From Manihot esculenta (lineage: Eukaryota; Streptophyta; Magnoliopsida; Malpighiales; Euphorbiaceae): a stretch of DNA of 64,000 bases. The notes under the pieces are model-generated. The model searched no databases, was not told the origin of the DNA, and worked only from the letters and a program-made list of their open reading frames with translations. The stretch lies in the NCBI RefSeq assembly GCF_001659605.2, contig NC_035173.2:13974945-14038944 (forward strand), in the 5' to 3' direction. How positions within the stretch are numbered: the first letter of the stretch is position 1; every line of letters begins with the position of its first letter. Positions 50,422 through 61,427 of this stretch are shown in pieces. The translations under genes and the position numbers were made by a program.

Positions 50422-53400
50422 TTGCTTGATGTGTACTGTTTTTCAGAAAATAGGATGAGAGGAACTCGTCGATCTGCACGATTGACTGGAGTGCCACCTG
50501 AGGATGAGGGCACGAGCGCCCGTCCTCCTACATTGCCTAGGGCAATGTCTTGTAGAGCCAACAGAGAAAGAGTGTCAAGGGACCCTAGAAGGTCTTTTGA
50601 TGCTAGCAGAAGGGGGACTGATAGAGGAGGAAGTTCTTCGGATGTGAGGGAGGTTATGGAAGAGGATCAGAGGAGGGATGGGAACCTGGATGTGAGCATG
50701 CAGGAAGAAGGGACAGGGGAGTCTCAGGGAGGCGTTCAGGCCTCGGGGTATGGTTTTCCACCCCATTACCCACCCTTTCCACAGGGTTCAGGGTATCCGA
50801 TGGGAGGTACATCGGATTACTCCAGCTTTAACCCCTACCCTACCTACATGCCCTATCCACCTTTCTATCCACCTTACACACAGTACCCAGCTTATCCACC
50901 CTATCCAAACCCGGCAAACCCCACCTCGGGGAATGCTGCACCTCCACCTCCACCACCTACAGAACCAGCAGCCCCAGTTACTCAACCTCCTAGACCTAGC
51001 TCAACTGATGGGAGCAAGGTAAAGATGACAGATTACCTCAAGCTAGATGCTCCCAAATACAAGTCAGGGGATGACCCCTTTGAGTATCTGAGAGTAGTGA
51101 AGACTATAACTGATGAGCTAGGGGCAAGTGACAGCAGGGCCATTCAAATGGCAGGGTTCACTTTAAAGTGCAAGAAGGCACGGGAATGGTTCAAGTGTTA
51201 TGTGGACCCGAGACTAGACGGTATGACATGGGAAGAATTTGCGAATGAGTTCGCTGGATGGGCTTTTCCAGACAGTTCCAGAGAACTGAAGATGATTGAG
51301 TTTGAGCAACTGAGGCAGTCAGAGCACATGGGTGTAGAGGAGTTCACGGATAAATTCTTGGAGCTATTGCCTTTTTCAGGGCAAGCTCTAGATACAGATA
51401 CGAAGAAAGCCAAGAAATATGTTATGAAGCTGCATTCCAGGTACTCCTCGTTAGTTCAGTCAGCTGAGAGAGAAAGTTTCCACACTGTGGTGGATATGGC
51501 TCGAAGGATGGAAGCGAGTGCTATAGTTGAAGGGTCAGTGAAGCAGTCAGTGACCCAGTCTTCAGGGGTTAAGACCCCAGGCAGAGGAGGACCAGGGTTC
51601 TCTTCTCAGAGCTCAGGTAAGAAGAGGTGGGATAACACCACCAGGAAGTCGAAGAAGAATAAGTTTTGGAACAAGCTGAAATCCGGTCTGGGTTTTGGCG
51701 GTGGCTCGAGCTCAGGCTCAGATGGTACAGAATGCCAGAGATGTGGAAGACCACACAGGGGAGTGTGTCGAGCTGGGACTAACACATGTTTCAGATGTGG
51801 ACAGGAGGGACACATGGCTCGGGATTGTCCTAGAGCGCCTTTCATGGGCCAGCCCCAGCAGACAGCTTCTGGTAGTGTGGCACAGCCAACAGTTCCAGCC
51901 ACAACTCAGGGCAGTGGCAGAGGTAGAGGGAGAGGGGCAGCCTCTTCTTCGGGTTCCCGAGGTGAAGGTCCATCAGCTCCAGCCAGGATCTTCACCATGA
52001 CTCAGCAGGAGGCTAACACATCCAACACCGTGGTGTCAGGTAATCTCGTCATTGGGTGTTCCGATGTGTATGCATTAATGGACCCAGGTGCATCTCATTC
52101 ATTTATTGCTCCGAGAGCCATTGAGAGGTTGGGTCTGATAGTCTCTGGGTTAGAGTGTCCCCTATGGGTCAGTGGACCCAAGTGTGACCCGTCGGTGGCA
52201 GTGTCAGTCTGCCAGTACAGTCCAGTTTTTATTGAGGGAAGATGCCTCTCCGCCGACCTTGTGGTTCTAGATTTGACAGACTTTGACGTCATTCTAGGGA
52301 TGGATTGGCTGTCTACCCATGGTGCTACCTTGGACTGCAGGGACAAGGTAGTCAGGTTCAGAGATCAGAACGGGTCAGAGGTCGTCTTCAGAGGAGACAA
52401 GAGGGGCACACCTAGAGGTCTGATATCAGCTCTTCAGGCTCGTAGGTTGCTTAGGAAGGGATGTCAGGGGTATTTGGCTCATGTGAGAGAGCTTAGCAGT
52501 CCAGTTAGAGAGCCCGCCTCAGTGCCAGTGGTTAGAGAGTTTCTAGACGTCTTCCCAGACGAGCTGCCAGGTTTACCACCTGCTAGGGAGATAGAGTTCG
52601 AGATAGAGTTGGTGCCTGGAACTAGACTGATCTCTATCCCTCCCTACAGGATGGCCCCAGCCGAGTTAAAGGAGTTGAAGGAACAGTTGCAAGAGCTGGT
52701 AGAAAAGGGTTTCATCCGACAGAGTACCTCACCTTGGGGTGCTCCGGTCTTGTTTGTGAGAAAGAAGGATGGATCCCTTAGACTTTGTATCGACTACAGG
52801 CAGTTGAACAAAGTCACTACCAAGAATAGGTACCCTTTGCCAAGGATCGATGATCTATTCGACCAGCTAGCAGGAGCGAGCTGTTTCTCCAAAATAGATC
52901 TGAGATCGGGGTACCATCAGCTAAGGATAAGAGATGAAGATGTACCGAAGACAGCTTTCAGGACCAGATATGGGCATTTTGAGTTCCTTGTAATGCCGTT
53001 CGGGTTGACCAACGCCCCTGCAGCATTCATGGATCTCATGAACAGAGTGTTTAGTCAATACCTGGATCACTTCGTTATTGTCTTCATAGATGATATCTTG
53101 GTGTATTCCAGGAATGCAGAGGAGCATGCCCATCATCTGCGGTTGGTCTTGCAGACTTTGAGGGAACATGGCTTGTATGCCAAGTTCTCTAAATGTGAGT
53201 TCTGGCTGAGGAGCATTTCGTTCTTGGGGCATGTAGTGTCAGAGAATGGTATAGAGGTAGACCCCAAGAAGACAGAAACTGTGGCTAACTGGCCTAGACC
53301 CACTTCAGTGTCAGAGATTAGAAGTTTCTTGGGTTTGGCAGGTTACTACAGGAGGTTCGTTCAGGACTTCTCAAAGATAGCAGCTCCTCTGACCAGACTA

Positions 53401-54249
53401 ACCAGGAAGAATCAGAAATTTCTGTGGACCGACCAGTGCGAAGAGAGTTTTGAAGAGCTTAAGAAGAGGTTGACTTCAGCACCAGTTTTAGCTCTGCCAT
53501 CTGGTGATGAGGACTTTACAGTCTTTTGTGATGCGTCCCGTGTGGGACTGGGTTGTGTACTGATGCAGAATGAGAGGGTGATTGCTTATGCTTCTAGGCA
53601 GCTGAAGAAGCATGAGTTGAATTACCCCACACATGACCTAGAGATGGCAGCAGTAATCTTTGCACTCAAGATGTGGAGGCACTACCTCTATGGGGTAAAA
53701 TGTGAGATCTTCACAGATCATAAGAGCCTGCAGTACATCCTGAGTCAAAGAGATCTGAATCTGAGACAAAGGAGATGGGTGGAGCTGCTGAGTGACTATG
53801 ATTGCAAGATTCAGTACCATCCGGGTAAGGCGAATGTTGTGGCAGACGCCTTAAGCCGGAAGTCACTAGGCAGTTTATCCCACATATCGGCAGAGAGGAG
53901 GCCAGTGGTGAAGGAGTTTTACAAGCTTATTGAGGAAGGTCTACAGATGGAGTTGTCTGGTACAGGTGCCTTGGTGGCCCAGATGAGAGTGGCACCCGTG
54001 TTTCTGGAGCAGGTGGCTCAGAAACAGCATGAGGACTCGGAGTTAGTGAAGATTGCCAGGACTATTCAGTCAGACAATAATAGTGAGTTCAGATTCGACA
54101 GCAAGGGGATCCTCCGCTATGGGAGCAGACTATGTGTACCAGATGACATAGGGCTAAAAGGAGACATTATGAGAGAGGCTCATAATGCAAGATACAGCGT
54201 TCACCCCGGAGCCACCAAGATGTATCAAGATCTAAAGAAGGTTTATTGA
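50422..54249 (+). CDS. Tekay gag-protease-RT-RNase H polyprotein, ending at a nonsense codon in integrase
   Basis: The frame opens at 50422, but [12 protein letters not shown] at 50455 is the likely start because it is shared with the copy ending at 9232. Both are preceded by a TTTTCAG acceptor-like site. Residue numbers count from 50422. Gag core lies about 210-350, knuckles [12 protein letters not shown] at 438 and [14 protein letters not shown] at 456. The protease DPGASHSF has Asp554; DPG in place of D[ST]G is shared by the paralogues here. The RT has FIDDILVYS with Asp890-Asp891; RNase H has FCDAS with Asp1037. The frame ends at TGA 54247-54249, between the His pair and the Cys pair of the integrase zinc domain; paralogues have TGG. 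The product would make particles and cDNA-synthesis enzymes but no integrase. Confidence 0.93.
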   Translation: MLDVYCFSENRMRGTRRSARLTGVPPEDEGTSARPPTLPRAMSCRANRERVSRDPRRSFDASRRGTDRGGSSSDVREVMEEDQRRDGNLDVSMQEEGTGESQGGVQASGYGFPPHYPPFPQGSGYPMGGTSDYSSFNPYPTYMPYPPFYPPYTQYPAYPPYPNPANPTSGNAAPPPPPPTEPAAPVTQPPRPSSTDGSKVKMTDYLKLDAPKYKSGDDPFEYLRVVKTITDELGASDSRAIQMAGFTLKCKKAREWFKCYVDPRLDGMTWEEFANEFAGWAFPDSSRELKMIEFEQLRQSEHMGVEEFTDKFLELLPFSGQALDTDTKKAKKYVMKLHSRYSSLVQSAERESFHTVVDMARRMEASAIVEGSVKQSVTQSSGVKTPGRGGPGFSSQSSGKKRWDNTTRKSKKNKFWNKLKSGLGFGGGSSSGSDGTECQRCGRPHRGVCRAGTNTCFRCGQEGHMARDCPRAPFMGQPQQTASGSVAQPTVPATTQGSGRGRGRGAASSSGSRGEGPSAPARIFTMTQQEANTSNTVVSGNLVIGCSDVYALMDPGASHSFIAPRAIERLGLIVSGLECPLWVSGPKCDPSVAVSVCQYSPVFIEGRCLSADLVVLDLTDFDVILGMDWLSTHGATLDCRDKVVRFRDQNGSEVVFRGDKRGTPRGLISALQARRLLRKGCQGYLAHVRELSSPVREPASVPVVREFLDVFPDELPGLPPAREIEFEIELVPGTRLISIPPYRMAPAELKELKEQLQELVEKGFIRQSTSPWGAPVLFVRKKDGSLRLCIDYRQLNKVTTKNRYPLPRIDDLFDQLAGASCFSKIDLRSGYHQLRIRDEDVPKTAFRTRYGHFEFLVMPFGLTNAPAAFMDLMNRVFSQYLDHFVIVFIDDILVYSRNAEEHAHHLRLVLQTLREHGLYAKFSKCEFWLRSISFLGHVVSENGIEVDPKKTETVANWPRPTSVSEIRSFLGLAGYYRRFVQDFSKIAAPLTRLTRKNQKFLWTDQCEESFEELKKRLTSAPVLALPSGDEDFTVFCDASRVGLGCVLMQNERVIAYASRQLKKHELNYPTHDLEMAAVIFALKMWRHYLYGVKCEIFTDHKSLQYILSQRDLNLRQRRWVELLSDYDCKIQYHPGKANVVADALSRKSLGSLSHISAERRPVVKEFYKLIEEGLQMELSGTGALVAQMRVAPVFLEQVAQKQHEDSELVKIARTIQSDNNSEFRFDSKGILRYGSRLCVPDDIGLKGDIMREAHNARYSVHPGATKMYQDLKKVY

Positions 54250-54258
54250 TGGCCAGCT

Positions 54259-55425
54259 ATGAAGAAAGAAGTGGCACAGTTCGTGTCAGCCTGCGAAGTG
54301 TGTCAGAGGGTGAAGCTGGAACATCAGAAGCCGGCTGGAATGCTTAACCCGCTACCTATTCCAGAATGGAAATGGGAAAATATAGCTATGGACTTCGTAG
54401 TGGGGTTACCGGCAGCGTCCAACAGAGTGGACTCCATATGGGTGATTGTGGACAGACTCACCAAATCTGCTCATTTCATTCCTGTCAGGAGTGGCTACTC
54501 TGTGGACAAGTTGGCGCAGGTGTATGTGGACGAGATCGTCAGGTTGCATGGGGTTCCTGTTTCGATAGTGTCAGATAGAGGGCCCCAGTTCACCTCCAGG
54601 TTTTGGCGGAGTCTGCAGAATGCCATGGGTACCAGGTTGGATTTCAGTACTACCTTCCACCCCCAGACTGACGGACAGTCAGAAAGGACCATCCAGACTA
54701 TTGAAGATATGCTCAGAATGTGTGTGCTGGACTTTGGCGGTTCTTGGAGGCAGCATCTACCTTTGGTGGAGTTTGCCTACAACAACAGCCATCATGCTAG
54801 CATCGGGATGGCTCCATATGAAGCTTTGTACGGAAGGAAGTGCAGATCACCTGTTTGCTGGGAGGAAGTTGGAGAAAAGGCCTTGGCAGGGCCTGAGCTA
54901 GTAGAGATCACCAGCAGGGTGGTACCCATAATCAGAGAGAGAATCAAGACTGCTGCAAGCAGACAGAAAAGCTATGCAGACGTCCGCAGGAGACAGTTAG
55001 AGTTTCAGGAGGGGGATCTGGTATTGCTCAAGGTGTCTCCAATGAAGGGAGTGGTTCGCTTCGGGAAGAAAGGTAAACTGGCCCCACGATACATCGGACC
55101 CTTTGAAGTCCTGCAAAGGATTGGGAATGTATCGTACAAGCTGGATTTACCTGCTTCAATGGAGAGAATCCATCCGGTTTTCCATGTTTCAATGTTGAGG
55201 AAGTTTGTGTCAGATCCGAGCAAGGTTCTTAGTGAGCCTGATGTGGAGGTCCAAGAGGATCTCACTTATGTTGAACAGCCAGTACGGATCATAGACACCC
55301 AGATCAGAAAGTTAAGAAACAAGGAAATCCCGATGGTGAAAGTCCTGTGGAACCACCACAACTTGGAAGAATGCACTTGGGAGACACGGGAGTCCATGCT
55401 CCAGCAATATCCCCATCTCTTTTAG
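54259..55425 (+). CDS. Tekay integrase and chromodomain-like C-terminus, detached from gag-pol by the upstream stop
   Basis: It is in the same frame as the upstream polyprotein and begins two codons after its TGA. It keeps the CEVCQ Cys pair of the integrase zinc domain and the catalytic core ([18 protein letters not shown], Glu in TIEDMLR). Next come a GPFEVLQRIG / [12 protein letters not shown] linker and a C-terminal [16 protein letters not shown] segment that resembles the group II chromodomain of Tekay/Del elements. In that family the chromodomain helps guide insertion to heterochromatin. Without readthrough of the stop it has no start context and would not be made. Confidence 0.9.
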   Translation: MKKEVAQFVSACEVCQRVKLEHQKPAGMLNPLPIPEWKWENIAMDFVVGLPAASNRVDSIWVIVDRLTKSAHFIPVRSGYSVDKLAQVYVDEIVRLHGVPVSIVSDRGPQFTSRFWRSLQNAMGTRLDFSTTFHPQTDGQSERTIQTIEDMLRMCVLDFGGSWRQHLPLVEFAYNNSHHASIGMAPYEALYGRKCRSPVCWEEVGEKALAGPELVEITSRVVPIIRERIKTAASRQKSYADVRRRQLEFQEGDLVLLKVSPMKGVVRFGKKGKLAPRYIGPFEVLQRIGNVSYKLDLPASMERIHPVFHVSMLRKFVSDPSKVLSEPDVEVQEDLTYVEQPVRIIDTQIRKLRNKEIPMVKVLWNHHNLEECTWETRESMLQQYPHLF

Positions 55426-55500
55426 AGGTTTGTATCCTAGTGTGCTATGTGTTATGTATGTATGTTATGTTTTATGCCATGCTATGTGTGCTAGTTGAGG

Positions 55501-55534
55501 AACATTCGGGGACGAATGTTCTTAAGGGGGGGAG
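55501..55534 (+). other. Hairpin and polypurine tract before the 3' LTR
   Basis: AACATTCG and CGAATGTT form an 8-bp stem around a 4-base loop (55501-55520), followed by AAGGGGGGGAG (55524-55534) next to the 3' LTR at 55537. The same arrangement occurs in the other elements at about 5336-5370, 16626-16662 and 59413-59450. Confidence 0.8.
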
Positions 55535-55536
55535 AA

Positions 55537-57858
55537 TGTAATACCCGGCTAGACTCCGGTATCGGAATTCCTACCGTCCGGTGGAATCCCGGATGTCGGA
55601 AACCTCTAGAAGGGTAAAAGTATGTTTTTATGATATGTTTCCATGTTTTTAATAAATTTAAGTATGTTTTTAAATGAGTTTTTGCATGAAAAGTCCTTGG
55701 AGGAAAACCCAGGTTCGGCCGCCGAAAGTCAAGTTCGGCCGCCGAACATACATGCGTTTTGGAGGCACGTTAGGCCCCCGAAAGCATGAGCGAGGGCAGT
55801 CCAGGTTCGGCCGCCGAATCTCAAGTTCGGCCGCCGAACATGGCATGCATGCGAAGGCAAGTTTGGCCCCCGAACGTGGTCTGGCCAGCCACTATAAAAG
55901 GGGCACTTAGCCGAAATGGGCGAGCTTTCTCCCATTTTCGGCCACAGCTAGCTTCCGACCTCCCTCTCCCCAAATCTAGTGTTCTTCCTTCAAATCCCCA
56001 CCATTTTTCTTGAGTTTTAAGCTTGCATTGAAGGTTTTGAACTTTTGAAACAAGTTTTGGAGCTTTGGGAACTCAGGAGCTCATTTTCGTGGATCTCAAA
56101 GTTTAGGTCGTCTCCCTCTCGATCTTCAAGAGGTAAGAGCCGATCTTAAGCTCCTTATATGTTTTAAGTAAGTTTTAAGTTGTTTTATGGGGTAGAAGTG
56201 CATGTTAGGCTTTAAGTTGAGTTTATGGGTTTTGATGATGATTTGAGCAATGTATGTTGATTTTGTGTGTTTGAAGTGTTGTAGTTGGGGTATATGATAG
56301 TTTGAGACCCCTAGGTGTGACATATGGTGTTTATGCATGTTTTAGAACAAGTTTATGCATGATTTGAGAGTTGGGAGGCAAATGTGCATAGAGGAGCCAA
56401 AGTTTCTGCCCTTTGGCAGAAACCAGGTTCGGCAGCCGAAGGAGCTTTCGGCCGCCGAACGTGGCTGGGGAGGCAGGCCTTTCGGCTGCCGAAGTTGCCC
56501 CCGAAAGGAGACTTTCGTCTCTGTCTGGGACTTTCGGCCGCCGAAGGTGCCGCCGAACATGCATGAGTTTCGTCTCTGTCTGGGACTTTCGGCCGCCGAA
56601 GGTGCCGCCGAACATGCATGAGTTTCGCCTCTGTCTGGGAGCTTCGGCCGCCGAACCTGCCGCCGAAAGTGCCCTGTCCAGCCATTTCTTGCATGTTTTC
56701 ATGTAATGATTTCATGTTGTTTTAGGGGGGTTTTTGGGGAGTATACTAGAGTTATGTTTATGTATGTTTGGTCCCTCATTGGAGTCCACCTGTGTAGGTT
56801 CGGACCCGAGGAACCGAGGACCCCAGCAGTGAGCCAGCTGCTACAGAGTTTGTCAGAGCTAGCCAGAAGTGAGTGGAACAAACTTTAAGTTTTAAAATAA
56901 ACGAAATATGAATTTTGAGCATGATCCATGCATCATGAATGCCATGAGATATAGTAGGTTGCTTGCATTAGTATTCACGAATATGTTGCATTGCATTTAT
57001 GATGTTGATGTGGATTGGTCATTGGATGATCCTTTAGTCCTCATATGATATGATGATGTTATGGCATGATATGGTATGGAAGTCCAGGTTGTACCCATTC
57101 TACGTCCCTGGCACGATGTAAGACGAAGTCCAGGTTGTACCCATTCTACGTCCCTGGCACAGTTGGACTGTATGATATGTTATGTTAAGGGAAAGACCGG
57201 TTGTACCCATTCTACGTCCCGGCACAGTTGGACTATGTAGAGGATTATTGGTGACAATACCATCCGAGATGTGATTTGTTGTGATGTGTTGCATTACATA
57301 ATGGCATGAAATTTTAATACATGTTTTCTCTTTTCTGCTCACTGGGCTTTGTAGCTCACCCCTCTCCCCTAACCCCAGATGTGCAGGTACAGGGTAGACC
57401 AGGAGGTTAGCCAGAGATATGAAGTGTGTATGTAATAGTTAGTTTGTGGACATGACAATTGTACTATAATGTAATGTAAGAGATTTCAGTATGTTATGTA
57501 ATGAGTATTATTGAGGTTATAGATGTGCTTGACCCTATGAGTATAGTATCCCTTTTATTACATGATCAAAATGTTTTATAATGTTATGGAAGCCAACTCA
57601 TCTCATGATGTATTTGCCCATTGAGGCATTGTTGAGGTCCCACAGAGGGATCATAATTATGATTATGACTATGTACTGTATATGTTCAGGTTGAGTTGGA
57701 TGTTTGAAAGAAAGGTTTTAAATTTTTATGTATTTTCTTGATCATGTATGGGATTAAACAGGTTTCCAGGATGTATGTTTGGCTTGCTACGGGTCCCGGC
57801 GGCCTTAAGTCGACCCGGATCCTAGCACCGGTAGCGGTCCGATTTTCGGGTCGTTACA
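55537..57858 (+). repeat. 3' LTR of the full-length Tekay element
   Basis: 2322 bp, TGTAATACCCGG to GGGTCGTTACA. It exceeds the 5' LTR by 55 bp, because the unit running from GGGACTTTCGGCCGCC to TTTCGTCTCTGTCT is present twice in tandem at about 56526-56635. Scattered single-base differences exist elsewhere. Confidence 0.93.
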
Positions 57859-58380
57859 TATAACAATAACCTAAACATGCATTTCTACCCCATAGATCTA
57901 CTTAAAACTTACTTAAAACATGCAATGAGCTTAAGATCGGCTCTTACCTCTTGGAGATCGAGAGGAAGATGACCTAAACTTGGAAATCCAAGGAAAGAGC
58001 TTCAATGTCTTTCAAGCTTCCACAACTTGCTCAAATGCTCAAAACTTCAAAACAACATGAAAACTCATAAAAATCTTGAAAGATCTGAAGGAAGAAACTC
58101 GAAAAATGGGGAGGGATGACGGAGAGCTCACCTTGGCCTAAAACGGGGAGAAAAGCTCTCCCGTTCGGACAAGGGTACCCCTTTATAGGTAGGCCTGTGC
58201 ATATTTCGGTTTAAACCGAAAAATAGAACCGAACCGATTAATTTCGGTTTTTCGGTTCGGTTAATCGGGATGATCGGTTTGGTTCGGTTAGTATATTTAA
58301 AATTATTCGATTTTCGATTCGGTTCGGTTTAAACGTGTTAAATAACCGATCAAACCGAAATAACCGATTTTGTGGCTAAT

Positions 58381-58585
58381 CCCTCGCCCTCGCCCTCGCT
58401 CGCCCTCGCCCTTGCCCTCGCCCTCGCCCTCGCCCTCGCCCTCGCCCTCGCCCTCGCCCTCGCCCTCGCCCTCGCCCTCGCCCTCGCCCGCCCTCGCCCT
58501 CGCCCTCGCCCTCGCCCTCGCCCTCGCCCTCGCCCTCGCCCTCGCCCTCGCCCTCGCCCTCGCCCTCGCCCTCGCCCTCGCCCTC
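58381..58585. repeat. (CCCTCG)n hexanucleotide array
   Basis: About 34 units with two or three slips (CTCG, CCCTTG, CCCG), inside the hAT-type element. It gives artificial long frames of Pro-Ser, Ala-Leu, Gly-Glu or Arg-Gly repeats on both strands; none is a gene. Confidence 0.95.
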
Positions 58586-58589
58586 TAAT

Positions 58590-58885
58590 ACCCAACCCTT
58601 TCGGCCCAGGCGTTCGCCTCTCCCCTCTGAGAGTGTACCAATGGCCCCTTCCCAAATGTGAAACTTCTGGTACCGCGATAGATGCACCGGCCTGATCACC
58701 GGAACGAGCACCGGACCGGGTCTCTCCGCTTCCATGGCCTGACCCACCAGCACGCTCCGGATACGATATTCTGTGATCCTTCCCACCAGCACTTCTTGTT
58801 GCGTTTAGAAGTGAACCAGAGAGAAATAAGGAATAGAACAAGAACTATGGCAGCCCCAACACAGATACCAAGAACTATGGCAGAT
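58590..58885 (-). pseudogene. Captured receptor-like protein kinase fragment (membrane span and juxtamembrane part)
   Basis: From 58885 leftwards, one frame gives a membrane segment (VGAAIVLVLFLISLWF, then TSKRNKK). After a frame slip, a Gly/Ser-rich juxtamembrane stretch leads to VPEVSHLGRGHWYTLR. The PE[VI]SHLGWGxWYTLRELE motif is the mark of a plant receptor-like Ser/Thr kinase family (the At1g01540 type) just before the kinase domain. Here W is R and the frame drifts after YTLR. The kinase domain is absent. Joined blocks suggest a copy of more than one exon. It is a fragment with no expected product. Confidence 0.7.
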
Positions 58886-59412
58886 TTCGGTTTGAATCGA
58901 ATCGAACCGAACCGATTTTTATCGGTTCGATTCGGTTCGGTTATATCATCATAATCGGTTTTTTCGGTTTTTAAAATTTTAATACTTCAGTTTTCAGTTT
59001 TTTCTGTTCGGTTCGGTTCAGAACCGAACCGACCGATTGCACAGGCCTATTTATAGGTGGCTGGCCAGGCCACTTTCGGGGGCCTAAAGTGCCTCCGCAT
59101 GCATGCCACTTTCGGCAGCCGAACATGAGGTTCGGCGGCCGAACCTGGGCTTCCCTCACTTATGCTTTCGGGGGCCTAAAGCTCTCCCGAAGTGCATGCA
59201 TGTTCGGCGGCCGAACTTGGGATTCGGCGGCCGAACCTGGGTCTTCCTCCAAGGCTATATTCATTTAAAACTTAACTTCCTTTTTACTTAAAAACATAAA
59301 ATACATTAAAACATTTTGTAAAAACATGATATTACCCTTCTAGAGGTTTCCGACATCCGAGATCCCACCGGACGGTAGGGATTCCGATACAGGAGTCTAG
59401 CCGAGTATTACA

Positions 59413-60033
59413 TTCTTCCCCCCTTAAGAACATTCATCCCCGAATGTTCACCAAACAACACATAGCATGGCATACACATAAAGCACATAAGAATTACCTT
59501 AGAAAAGATGGGGATATTGCTGAGCATGGACTCCCGTGTCTCCCAGGTACATTCTTCTATGTTGTGGTGATTCCAAAGGACTTTCACCATCGGGATTTCC
59601 TTGTTCCTTAGCTTTCTGATCTGGGTGTTCAGAATCCATATTGGCTGCTCAACATAACTGAGATCCTCTTGGATCTCTACATCAGGCTCACTAAGAACCT
59701 TGCTCGGATCTGACACGAACTTTCGTAACATCGAAACATGGAAAACCGGATGGATTCTCTCCATTGATGCAGGCAAGTCCAGCTTGTACGACACACTCCC
59801 AACCTTTTGCAAGATCTCGAAGGGTCCGATGTATCGTGGAGCTAGCTTACCTTTCTTTCCAAACCGAATCACCCCCTTCATAGGAGACACCTTAAGCAAT
59901 ACCAAATCCCCCTCCTGAAACTCGACTTGCCTTCTGCGAACATCTGCATAACTCTTTTGTCGGCTGGCAGCCGTTTTGATCCTCTCTCTGATTACGGGCA
60001 CTACCCTGCTGGTGATCTCAACTAGCTCAGGCC
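59413..60033 (-). pseudogene. Tekay integrase C-terminus and chromodomain-like segment, fragment
   Basis: The minus-strand frame from about 60033 gives [18 protein letters not shown], the GPFEILQKVG linker, [12 protein letters not shown] and [14 protein letters not shown]. Relative to 54259-55425, one base is missing just after RESML, so the last residues read into non-coding DNA. The fragment is cut at about 60033, where LTR sequence begins. Confidence 0.85.
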
Positions 60034-60045
60034 AACTACAACACA

Positions 60046-60652
60046 TCCTATTCTACAACATGCATACTCAAGCATACAAGCTCCTAGGGGCTTTAAACCA
60101 TTAAAAACCCCAACTACAACACATCAAACAACTCACATTGTTCATAAACATACATAAACCCATAAATATAACAATAACCTAAACATGAATTTCTACCCCA
60201 TAGATCTACTTAAAACTTACTTAAAACATGCAATGAGCTTAAGATCGGCTCTTACCTCTTGGAGATCGAGAGGAAGATGACCTAAACTTGGAAATCCAAG
60301 GAAAGAGCTTCAATGTCTTCCAAGCTTCCACAACTTGCTCAAAACTTCAAAACAACATGAAAACTCATGAAAATCTTGAAAGATCTGAAGGAAGAAACTC
60401 GGAAAATGGGGAGGGATGGCAGAGAGCTCACCTTGGCCGAAAACGGGGAGAAAAGCTCTCTCGTTCGGACAAGGGTACCCCTTTATAGGTGGCTGGCCAG
60501 GCCACTTTCGAGGGCCTAAAGTGCCTCCGCATGCATGCCACTTTCGGCGGCCGAACATGAGGTTCGGCAGCCGAACCTGGGCTTCCCTCACTTATGCTTT
60601 CGGGGGCCTAAAGCTCTCCCGAAGTGCATGCATATTCGGCGGCCGAACTTGG
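60046..60652 (-). repeat. Internal piece of a minus-strand Tekay LTR
   Basis: Collinear with the LTR stretches at 47800-47923 and 57864-59220 without the hAT element, but lacking both LTR ends. It shows the empty site of the 58191 element at about 60478. It stops at 60652 within a palindrome cluster, where the strand switches. Confidence 0.8.
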
Positions 60653-61427
60653 GACCCCATTCTACGGCCTGGCACGGTATGGAATACGAAGACCAGGTGC
60701 TAGATGAGGCCCTGGGGCAATGGTAAGTAATGTTATGATATGACAGGAAGACCAGGACCCCATTCTACGGCCTGGCACGGTTATGATGCTGGGACTATTT
60801 GGTGACAGGTTCACCCTTGATGTGAATTGTCTGTGATGTGACGCATTTCATGAAAGCATGAATTTTAATATATGTTTTTACTATTCTGCTCACTGGGCTT
60901 TATAGCTCACCCCTCTCCCTTAACCCCAGATATGCAGGTACAGGGTAGATCAGGAGGTCAAGAAGAGTAAAGTCATGGTCATGTAATAGCTAGTGGTGGA
61001 CATGATAGATATTGAAATGAAATTAATAGTAATAGTTAGTTATGAAGTGTAATGATGATATTGAGGATTATAGTTGTGCTTGACCCTAGATTGTATGTTA
61101 ATCCCTTTGTTTACATGACCTTTCAAATGTAATGCTTGAATGATGTTTTAAGTAAGCCAAACTCACTATATGTTATGTTACCCCATTGGAGTATTTGATG
61201 AGGACTCCAGTGTGGGGTTGATGATTATGTTTATGAGTTGTGCATGCACAGGTTGAGTTTGATGAATGAATGAATGAAAAGGAAAGTTCAAAATTTTTAT
61301 GTATGTGTTATCATGTATGGGATTAAACAGGTTTACAGGATGTATGTTTGGCTTGCTACGGGTCCCGGCGGCCTTAAGCCGATCTGGATCCTAGCGCCGG
61401 TAGCGGTTCGGTTTCCGGGTCGTTACA
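60653..61427 (+). repeat. 3' part of the outermost plus-strand Tekay LTR
   Basis: It runs from CCCCATTCTACGGCC to CGGGTCGTTACA and is followed by ACAAT (61428-61432), which matches the duplication left of 45286. With 45286-46371 it would make one LTR lacking roughly 400 bp of its middle. Confidence 0.82.

Larger units (their letters stand above)
47924..57858 (+). mobile_element. Full-length Tekay/Del-type chromovirus, target duplication TATAA
   Basis: All parts are present: 5' LTR (47924-50190), initiator-Met primer site, gag, protease, RT, RNase H, integrase, chromodomain-like C-terminus, hairpin, polypurine tract and 3' LTR (55537-57858). TATAA flanks both sides (47919-47923 and 57859-57863). 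The LTRs are nearly identical apart from a 55-bp tandem duplication in the 3' copy, so the insertion is young. The polyprotein is broken by a single TGA at 54247-54249 in the integrase zinc domain. It lies inside the 3' LTR of a minus-strand relative. It is the best reference for annotating other copies here. Confidence 0.95.
58191..59049. mobile_element. hAT-type (Pack-type) element carrying a host gene fragment; target duplication TTTATAGG
   Basis: Its ends are TAGGCCTGTGCA and the perfect inverted copy TGCACAGGCCTA. The 8-bp duplication TTTATAGG lies at 58183-58190 and 59050-59057. The related LTR piece at about 60478 has the uninterrupted site. The outer parts are the GGTTCGGTT / AACCGAACC foldback type seen in the MITE at 3945. 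The middle holds a (CCCTCG)n tract and a receptor-like-kinase fragment absent from the other copies in the window. There is no transposase, so it moves, if at all, in trans. Confidence 0.9.
57864..59412 (-). repeat. 3' LTR of a minus-strand Tekay element, right part (carries a hAT-type element)
   Basis: It continues the LTR broken at 47923 and ends GAGTATTACA at 59412, followed by the polypurine tract (59413-59428, minus strand) and the end of pol. An 859-bp hAT-type element plus its 8-bp duplication lies at 58191-59057. Confidence 0.85.

Noticed and set aside
49031..57342. Near-identical 2.2-kb blocks 7.6 kb apart considered as a segmental duplication
   Set aside because: They are the two LTRs of one retrotransposon, bounded by TG...CA, a primer site, a polypurine tract and 5-bp target duplications.
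58370..58841. Long frames of Pro-Ser, Ala-Leu, Arg-Ala and Gly-Glu repeats on both strands
   Set aside because: They are translations of the (CCCTCG)n array inside a hAT-type element. Every frame is open simply because the hexamer has no stop codon.
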